DNA of 7,970 bases from NCBI GenBank assembly GCA_023140595.1, contig JAGLLI010000092.1, forward strand, positions 1 through 7,970, in the 5' to 3' direction. The number at the start of each line of letters is the position of its first letter. Within the stretch, counting starts at the first letter, position 1. Shown here piece by piece: positions 1-4,465 of the stretch. The notes under the pieces are model-generated. The model was not told the DNA's origin. It ran no database searches and saw only the letters and a program-made list of their open reading frames with translations. The DNA comes from Candidatus Parcubacteria bacterium (lineage in GTDB: Bacteria; Patescibacteriota; Patescibacteriia; Patescibacteriales; UBA12075). The position numbers and the translations under genes were made by a program.

Positions 1-170
1 GAGCTACTGTTTTTATTTATTACGCAATTGCCGGTATTTTTGGTTTAAGCGCCTTGTTTTTACAAAGTCTGGGAAAGTTGTTTGCATTGGCTTTATTAAT
101 TATTATAATGTTGATTATTGTTATAAGTTTTTATAAGCTTGACAAAAAACAAAAGCAAGAAAGAATATGA
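1..170 (+). CDS. C-terminal fragment of a polytopic membrane protein, probably a WecA/TagO-type glycosyltransferase (family 4)
   Basis: The reading frame is open from the left edge (first full codon at base 3) to a TGA at 168-170, giving 55 residues; the start lies outside the window. The fragment holds two hydrophobic segments (roughly residues 2-21 and 27-45), followed by a basic tail rich in Lys, Gln and Glu that is probably cytoplasmic. The pattern around YYAIAGIFGLSALFLQS, then a second membrane helix and a short charged tail, resembles the C-terminus of polyprenyl-phosphate HexNAc-1-phosphate transferases (MraY/WecA/TagO family). These load the first sugar onto undecaprenyl phosphate at the inner membrane. 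The catalytic Asp-rich loops would lie upstream, so the family call is an inference from the tail and from uppS and uppP nearby. It overlaps the next gene by four bases (ATGA), which suggests translational coupling. Confidence 0.6.
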   Translation, partial: ATVFIYYAIAGIFGLSALFLQSLGKLFALALLIIIMLIIVISFYKLDKKQKQERI

Positions 171-535
171 ATTTTAAGAAAAGAATTATTTTGTTTTGTT
201 CGTGGGCATTCTTAGTCTTGTTTTTAGTCGCCTTTCCTACGCCGGAATATGAAGGCGTAAAAATTACATGGTATGATAAAATTATCCATATAATAATGTT
301 TGGCGGTTTTTCTTATTTGTTAATTTATTCTCTTTTGGAAAGTAAAATAAAAAATTTTTTATTAATATTATTTTTAGGCTTATCTGTTGGAATTTTGTAT
401 TCGGCTTTTGGGGAATATATTCAGTCTTTTGTGCCGGGAAGAACGGTATCGGAATATGATTTTTACGCCGGTGTTGCGGGTTCATTTTTATTTACAATTA
501 TTGCTTATGTTAAATTCAGAAAGATTAAAGCCTAA
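167..535 (+). CDS. VanZ-like family membrane protein
   Basis: This is a 122-residue integral membrane protein with about four hydrophobic segments (residues 6-23, 39-57, 62-80 and 102-115). It carries VanZ-family signatures: the D-K-x-x-H pair (Asp37, His41) leading into helix two, and the block GEYIQSFVPGRTVSEYD (residues 82-98) with Glu83, Gln86, Arg92 and Asp97. The usual Asn-x-x-Gly after that block is Gly-x-x-Gly here (AGVAG). The length is typical of stand-alone VanZ proteins. VanZ itself gives low-level teicoplanin resistance; for most homologues the biochemical role is unknown, so resistance should not be assumed. The start overlaps the preceding stop as ATGA, and the 3' end overlaps the next gene. 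A weak purine stretch (AAGAAAG) precedes the ATG. Confidence 0.85.
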   Translation: MNFKKRIILFCSWAFLVLFLVAFPTPEYEGVKITWYDKIIHIIMFGGFSYLLIYSLLESKIKNFLLILFLGLSVGILYSAFGEYIQSFVPGRTVSEYDFYAGVAGSFLFTIIAYVKFRKIKA

Positions 536-1058
536 GTTATTGTTGCATGTTTGCTGTATGGGCTGCGGAGCTTATGTCAGTGATTTTCTTAAAGCGGATT
601 TTGAACTTATTTTGTATTTTTTTAATCCTAATATTTTTCCAAAGGAAGAGTATAATATCAGATTGAAAGAAACTGAAAGAATAGCCAAGGAATTTAATTT
701 AGAGTTAATTCGCGGGGATTATAATCATGAAAATTGGCTTAAGCAAATAAAAGGGTATGAGGCCAATCCTGAAAGAGGTGAAAGATGCCGGATATGCTAT
801 CGGCAAAGACTTGAATCAACGGCTCGCTTGGCAAAGACAGAAAAAATAAAATATTTCACAAGCACTCTAAGCGTTAGTCCGCATAAAGACGCTAACGCAA
901 TTAAGATGATTGGCAAGAAATTAGAAGAAAAATATAATTTGAAATTTTTAGATAATGATTTTAAAAAGAATGACGGTTTTAAAAAAGCAGTAAAATTTTC
1001 AAAAGATTTGAATATATATCGCCAAAATTATTGCGGTTGTGAGTTTAGCAGAAGATGA
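507..1058 (+). CDS. queH: epoxyqueuosine reductase QueH
   Basis: QueH reduces epoxyqueuosine to queuosine in tRNA. It is the non-homologous alternative to the cobalamin-dependent QueG. This copy has 183 residues and carries the family's cysteine sets: HVCCMGC (Cys16, Cys17, Cys20), RCRIC (Cys94, Cys97) and YCGC (Cys176, Cys178), plus the conserved TSTLSVSPHKD stretch. These cysteines match the Fe-S and ancillary metal sites described for the family. The frame stays open upstream to an ATG at 387, but that would lie deep inside the VanZ gene and add 40 residues with no family resemblance. The ATG at 507 puts KPKLLLHVCC close to the N-terminus, as is usual. It overlaps vanZ by 29 bases and has no visible ribosome binding site, so coupled translation is likely. 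No other queuosine genes are in view; the enzyme may act on precursor made by distant genes or salvaged. Confidence 0.92.
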   Translation: MLNSERLKPKLLLHVCCMGCGAYVSDFLKADFELILYFFNPNIFPKEEYNIRLKETERIAKEFNLELIRGDYNHENWLKQIKGYEANPERGERCRICYRQRLESTARLAKTEKIKYFTSTLSVSPHKDANAIKMIGKKLEEKYNLKFLDNDFKKNDGFKKAVKFSKDLNIYRQNYCGCEFSRR

Positions 1059-1065
1059 AGTAAAT

Positions 1066-1704
1066 ATGAAAACTAAAAAAATAAAAAAAATCCTTTTATT
1101 CGCGCTGGAAATATTCGCGGTTTTTTTAGCGGTTTATTTAATTTTACTGCCGTTTTGGCCTGTAATGAAATATAACATTTATTTTAATGAAAAAATCGCA
1201 GAGGAGGCAAAAGATGTGGAAGAAATCAAAAAGGACGTAGAAGCTATAAAAAATGAATTGAAAATAACCGCAAAAGGCTTGCCAACGTCCGAATATAGTA
1301 TTTCGCCAAATCGTGTTATTATTAAAAAAATCGGCGTTAACGCTCCAATTGTTGAGTCAGTTTCCTCTGAATACGGACTTTCGCAAGGCGCGTGGCATAT
1401 TCCTGAAACTTCCAGTCCGGACAAGGGCGGCAATACCGTAATAACCGGCCATCGTTTTAAATATTTACCGCCGAATAATTTAACTTTTTATTTGTTCCAT
1501 AAATTGGAAATCGGGGATATTGTTTCAATTATTTGGAAAGAAAAAGATTATTTTTATCGCGTTAAACAAATAAAGATAGTGCTTGATACGGATTTGTCAA
1601 TTTTAAAACCGACAAAGAATCCAACATTAACAATGTTCACCTGTCATCCGATTTATTCAACCGAAAAGAGGCTGGTGGTGGTTAGTGAGTTGATTGAAGA
1701 ATAA
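1066..1704 (+). CDS. sortase (class D/E-like transpeptidase)
   Basis: Sortases are membrane-anchored cysteine transpeptidases that cut a C-terminal sorting signal on exported proteins and join the protein to a cell-surface amine. This 212-residue protein has a Lys-rich N-terminus, one membrane helix (about residues 9-33) and an acidic/basic helical stalk (about 39-64) before the catalytic domain. The triad is complete: His129 in TVITGHR, Cys193 in TMFTCHP and Arg202 in EKRLVV. The TLTxxTCHP signature and the type II membrane orientation fit class D/E-like housekeeping sortases. ATG at 1066 is preferred over an in-frame GTG at 1039, which would overlap queH by 20 bases and put acidic residues before the membrane helix. 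The gap to queH is 7 bases. No LPxTG-type substrate with a C-terminal membrane anchor is visible in this window, so its targets must be encoded elsewhere. Confidence 0.93.
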   Translation: MKTKKIKKILLFALEIFAVFLAVYLILLPFWPVMKYNIYFNEKIAEEAKDVEEIKKDVEAIKNELKITAKGLPTSEYSISPNRVIIKKIGVNAPIVESVSSEYGLSQGAWHIPETSSPDKGGNTVITGHRFKYLPPNNLTFYLFHKLEIGDIVSIIWKEKDYFYRVKQIKIVLDTDLSILKPTKNPTLTMFTCHPIYSTEKRLVVVSELIEE

Positions 1705-1708
1705 TATT

Positions 1709-2209
1709 ATGATAAAAATTAGAAAACATTTGCCAAAAGATATCCCTTGTCGTGTTAAATGGTTGAATAATCCTGATGTAAATAAATTTATCGGTGATGA
1801 AATAGGTAAAAAAACAAATTTAAAAAAAGAAAAAGAATGGTTTGCTGATTATCAAAAGGATAAAAGCAAGAAATTTTTTACTATTTGCGATAATTCCAAG
1901 CCAATTGGTTTTATAGGGCTATCAAGCATTAGCAAAATAAATAAAAACGCAGATTTATTTATTGTCATCGGAGAAGATGATTATCGCTGCAAAGGAATTG
2001 GAAAAATTGCCATGGAATGGATAATTGATTATGGGTTTAAAAAATTAAAACTTCATAAAATTAATTTAGGCGTTATTAAAGATAATATTCCAGCAGTTAA
2101 ATTGTATCAATCTTTGGGGTTTGTAATTGAAGGAGAAATGAAAGATGAAGTTTTTTATAAAGAGAAGTTTTATGATTTTTTATCCATGGCGATTTTTAAT
2201 AAAAAATAA
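1709..2209 (+). CDS. GNAT family N-acetyltransferase (RimJ/RimL-like)
   Basis: This 166-residue protein is a single GNAT domain, which transfers an acetyl group from acetyl-CoA to an amine. The pyrophosphate-binding loop is RCKGIG (residues 93-98), fitting the Arg/Gln-x-x-Gly-x-Gly rule, followed by the long helix IAMEWIIDYGFKKL. The usual late motif follows: LGVIKDN, then AVKLYQSLGF (residues 119-138) and a Gly-Glu-Met stretch. The order (LRxW-like N-terminus, IGFIGL strand, loop, KLYQSLGF) resembles RimJ/RimL, SpeG and sugar-nucleotide acetyltransferases such as PseH. The substrate cannot be read from sequence; ribosomal protein, polyamine or envelope sugar are all possible. ATG at 1709 lies 4 bases after the sortase stop; an in-frame TTG at 1694 inside the sortase gene is less likely. 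Confidence 0.88.
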   Translation: MIKIRKHLPKDIPCRVKWLNNPDVNKFIGDEIGKKTNLKKEKEWFADYQKDKSKKFFTICDNSKPIGFIGLSSISKINKNADLFIVIGEDDYRCKGIGKIAMEWIIDYGFKKLKLHKINLGVIKDNIPAVKLYQSLGFVIEGEMKDEVFYKEKFYDFLSMAIFNKK

Positions 2210-2212
2210 TTA

Positions 2213-3430
2213 ATGAAAACAATAATCATAACGCTATTTATAATTCTCACTCCCTTGTATCTGCAAGCGTCTTTGGGGGCGGATTTGAGCGGGGCTATTC
2301 TTTTGGATGTTGAGAGGAACGGCGAAGCTTGGTATATTTACCCGTGCGATAATAAGCGTTATTATCTTGGCCGTCCCGACGATGCTTTTCAAATAATGCG
2401 GGAATTGGGGTTGGGGATTAGTGAATATAATTTTCAAAAAATTGCGCAGGCCGGCATGCCTGTTGACGGCGATTTGGAATTGGCTGGGCGCTTGGCCGGT
2501 AAAATTATAATTCAAACCGAGAAAAACGGCGAGGCTTGGTATGTTTATCCGAAAGATTTGAAAAAATATTATTTAGGGCGGCCCAAAGACGCTTTTAAAA
2601 TAATGCGGGAATTATCGCTCGGAATTAGTCGGGAAAATTTGGCGAAAATTCACAAGCCCGGAATTGAGGAGAATATTGATAAATACAGTAATTATATTCA
2701 TAAAAAAATAAATGTTGCGGGTATTGATTACACGGTTGACGTGATTGAAATTGATTTAAAAAATCCTAATTTAAAAATAATAACTGATACGGCTGATAAT
2801 TATAATTGTAAAACTGATTGCAGTGTTAAAACCTTGGCTGATTTTGTTTTGAATAACAATGGCTTTGCCGGAATAAACGGCACTTATTTTGAATCTTATG
2901 ATAAGTCAAGATTAAATTATTATTTTTTTCCTGTTTATAATTCAAATGAAAAAAAGTTAATAAATACTGATCAATTAAAATATTGGACAACTGGCCCCGT
3001 GATTGCGTTTGATAATAATAATAAATTTTATTATTTTAAAGATAGTCGTGATTTTGTTGATGTTGATAGTTTTGAGGAAAAATATAATGTAAAAATACAA
3101 GCCGCAATCGGGAACAAACCGCGCTTAATTGAGAACAAAATGAATTTATTAATTGAATGGGATATTGATAAAAAGCAAAGAGATGTAAAAGCGCGGCGGA
3201 ATGCGTTTGCCTACAAAGAAGATTTAAATAACCTAGGGAAAGGAATTGTATATTTAATTCTAGCGCAAAATGTTACCGTACCGGAATTAGTCGATGTGGT
3301 AAAAAAGTTTGATGTTGATTATGCCTTGAATTTGGATGGCGGTTATTCCGCGGCTCTTTGGTATAATGACGAATATATGGTCGGTCCTGGGCGCGATATT
3401 CCCAACGCGATAATTTTTAGCGAGAAATAA
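2213..3430 (+). CDS. secreted phosphodiester glycosidase (NAGPA-like) family protein with two N-terminal NGEAWY/YYLGRP repeats
   Basis: This is a 405-residue exported protein. An N-terminal signal peptide (residues 1 to about 20-23) is followed by two copies of a module of about 51 residues (27-77 and 96-146, offset 69). Each copy contains NGEAWY, then K-x-Y-Y-LGRP-x-DAF and IMREL-x-LGIS. The rest (about 165-403) matches the phosphodiester glycosidase / NAGPA-type domain (PF09992): GFAGINGTYF (218-226), a WTTGPVIAF strand (258-266), an ARRNAFAY stretch and the signature ALNLDGGYSAAL (371-382). Human NAGPA removes GlcNAc from phosphodiester-linked mannose; bacterial members are linked to cell-wall or exopolysaccharide metabolism. 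Activity here is inferred only. The repeats probably serve surface attachment or binding, by analogy with other CPR exported proteins that carry them. The start is 3 bases after the GNAT stop, with no Shine-Dalgarno sequence. Confidence 0.88.
   Translation: MKTIIITLFIILTPLYLQASLGADLSGAILLDVERNGEAWYIYPCDNKRYYLGRPDDAFQIMRELGLGISEYNFQKIAQAGMPVDGDLELAGRLAGKIIIQTEKNGEAWYVYPKDLKKYYLGRPKDAFKIMRELSLGISRENLAKIHKPGIEENIDKYSNYIHKKINVAGIDYTVDVIEIDLKNPNLKIITDTADNYNCKTDCSVKTLADFVLNNNGFAGINGTYFESYDKSRLNYYFFPVYNSNEKKLINTDQLKYWTTGPVIAFDNNNKFYYFKDSRDFVDVDSFEEKYNVKIQAAIGNKPRLIENKMNLLIEWDIDKKQRDVKARRNAFAYKEDLNNLGKGIVYLILAQNVTVPELVDVVKKFDVDYALNLDGGYSAALWYNDEYMVGPGRDIPNAIIFSEK
2291..2650 (+). repeat. tandem pair of NGEAWY / YYLGRP / IMREL protein modules
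   Basis: Two copies of the same module lie inside the secreted glycosidase-family gene, residues 27-77 and 96-146, offset 69 residues. Shared positions include NGEAWY, YP at the strand end, YYLGRP, DAF, IMREL and LGIS. Codon choice differs between copies, so the duplication is not recent. From memory, the same module recurs in many exported Patescibacteria proteins, singly or in pairs; this was not checked here. Confidence 0.85.
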
Positions 3431-3431
3431 G

Positions 3432-3701
3432 ATGATTGAAAAGTTTATCAAAAAATTAAATAAAAATTCAGAGATTTATTTAAGGCTAAAAATTAATCCC
3501 GGCAGCGCGAAAAATGAAATTAAAGACGTGATGGCGGATGAAACAATTAAAATAAATATTTCCGCGCCAGCCGAAAAGGGCAAAGCTAATAAAGAGTTGA
3601 TAAAATTTTTAAGCAATCAGTTTGGGGTGAATAAAGATGAGATTAAAATAATCAGCGGAGCAGGAGATCGTTTGAAGTTGGTTAAAATCAATAAAAATTA
3701 A
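3432..3701 (+). CDS. DUF167 / YggU (UPF0235) family protein
   Basis: This small soluble protein of 89 residues belongs to the DUF167/YggU family. It shows the family pattern in order: a first strand (EIYLRLKINPGSAKNEI, residues 14-30), the central SAPAEKGKANKEL (44-56), a helix, and the closing SGAGDRLKLVKI (75-86). Length and motif order are normal for the family. No biochemical function is established; structures show a compact alpha/beta fold. In many bacteria the gene sits near cell-division or envelope genes. Here it starts one base after the glycosidase-family stop and 13 bases before uppS, so it is surely co-transcribed with them. Confidence 0.92.
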   Translation: MIEKFIKKLNKNSEIYLRLKINPGSAKNEIKDVMADETIKINISAPAEKGKANKELIKFLSNQFGVNKDEIKIISGAGDRLKLVKINKN

Positions 3702-3714
3702 AATATTAAAAATT

Positions 3715-4428
3715 ATGCAAAATAAAAAACAAGAAATAAAAATTCCAAAGCATGTTGCTATAATTATGGATGGAAATCGGCGCTGGGCCAAGGAAAGAAA
3801 TTTGCCGACTTATGAAGGGCATTTGCGCGGATATGAAAAATTAAGAATAATTCCTGAAATATTTTTTTCGTATGGAGTGGAAGTTGTGACAGTATATGCA
3901 TTTTCCACGGAAAACTGGAATCGCGCCAGAGAAGAAGTAAATTATTTAATGAAATTAACTAAAAAAGCACTTCAAGAAGATGCTGAATATTTTAATGAAA
4001 AAGGAATTAAAATTTTGTTGTCAGGGCGGATTGATGAGTTGCCGGGAGATTTGCCAGGTGTTTGTGAAAATATTATTGATTTAACAAAAGATAACAGTAA
4101 AGGCATTTTAAATATATGCTTGAATTATGGCGGGAGAGCGGAGATTGTTGACGCGATTAAAAAAATGATGAAAAAAAATATTAAATTGGAACAAGTTCAT
4201 GACGGGTTAATTAAAAAATATTTATATCAAAGCGAATTGCGCGATCCTGATATTATTATCAGAACTTCCGGTGAAAATCGCTTGTCAGGATTTTTGTTGT
4301 GGGAATCAGCATATAGCGAATTATTATTTTTAAAAAAATACTGGCCGGATTTTGAAAAAAAGGATGTGGAATTTGTTTTAAGCGAATATTTAGATCGCAA
4401 TCGGAGATTCGGCGGCGATAGTGGATGA
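3715..4428 (+). CDS. uppS: undecaprenyl diphosphate synthase (cis-prenyltransferase) UppS
   Basis: UppS condenses eight isopentenyl diphosphates onto farnesyl diphosphate to make undecaprenyl diphosphate, the lipid carrier for peptidoglycan and surface glycans. It acts at the cytoplasmic face of the membrane. The protein is full length (237 residues). Catalytic Asp19 lies in HVAIIMDGNRRWA. Also present are His36 in EGHLRG, FSTENW (63-68) and the diphosphate-binding block RTSGENRLS (183-191), with Arg183, Arg189 and Ser191. Glu202 in SAYSE is the Mg-binding glutamate. The usual SNFLLWQ reads SGFLLWE here, a conservative family variation. The protein ends in RRFGG plus four residues, as expected, and the TGA is a true stop. 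There is no Shine-Dalgarno sequence before the ATG; an A/T-rich stretch including TATTAA lies just upstream. The gene closes the long plus-strand gene train. Confidence 0.97.
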   Translation: MQNKKQEIKIPKHVAIIMDGNRRWAKERNLPTYEGHLRGYEKLRIIPEIFFSYGVEVVTVYAFSTENWNRAREEVNYLMKLTKKALQEDAEYFNEKGIKILLSGRIDELPGDLPGVCENIIDLTKDNSKGILNICLNYGGRAEIVDAIKKMMKKNIKLEQVHDGLIKKYLYQSELRDPDIIIRTSGENRLSGFLLWESAYSELLFLKKYWPDFEKKDVEFVLSEYLDRNRRFGGDSG

Positions 4429-4429
4429 T

Positions 4430-4459
4430 TTGAATTTTTTGGGTTTTTTGTGTTATAAT
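4430..4459 (+). promoter_or_regulatory. extended -10 promoter of the MopE-like secreted protein gene
   Basis: Immediately after the uppS stop there is a -35-like TTGAAT (4430-4435), an 18-base spacer rich in T, and an extended -10 element TGTTATAAT (4451-4459) with a perfect TATAAT. The expected start of transcription is about 4465-4467. That coincides with the ATG at 4466, so the transcript would have little or no leader. Confidence 0.7.
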
Positions 4460-4465
4460 ATGAAT

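Noticed and set aside
167..535. Glycopeptide resistance gene
   Set aside because: The protein is VanZ-like only; there are no vanHAX or vanRS genes, and most VanZ-family members have no proven role in resistance.
1039..1065. GTG start at 1039 for the sortase
   Set aside because: It adds acidic residues before the basic membrane-anchor start and overlaps queH; ATG at 1066 gives a standard anchor.
3704..3715. Leaderless promoter for uppS based on TATTAA just before its ATG
   Set aside because: No acceptable -35 at 16-19 bases and no extended -10 TG. The A/T-rich background makes such hexamers common, and the gene is close behind the gene train.
1..4428. Alternative genetic code with TGA read as glycine
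   Set aside because: TGA ends queH and uppS exactly at expected family C-termini; read-through would add unrelated residues.
4421..4465. Upstream start (GTG at 4421) for the large secreted protein
   Set aside because: It would overlap uppS and place the promoter inside the coding region, adding residues before an already complete signal peptide.
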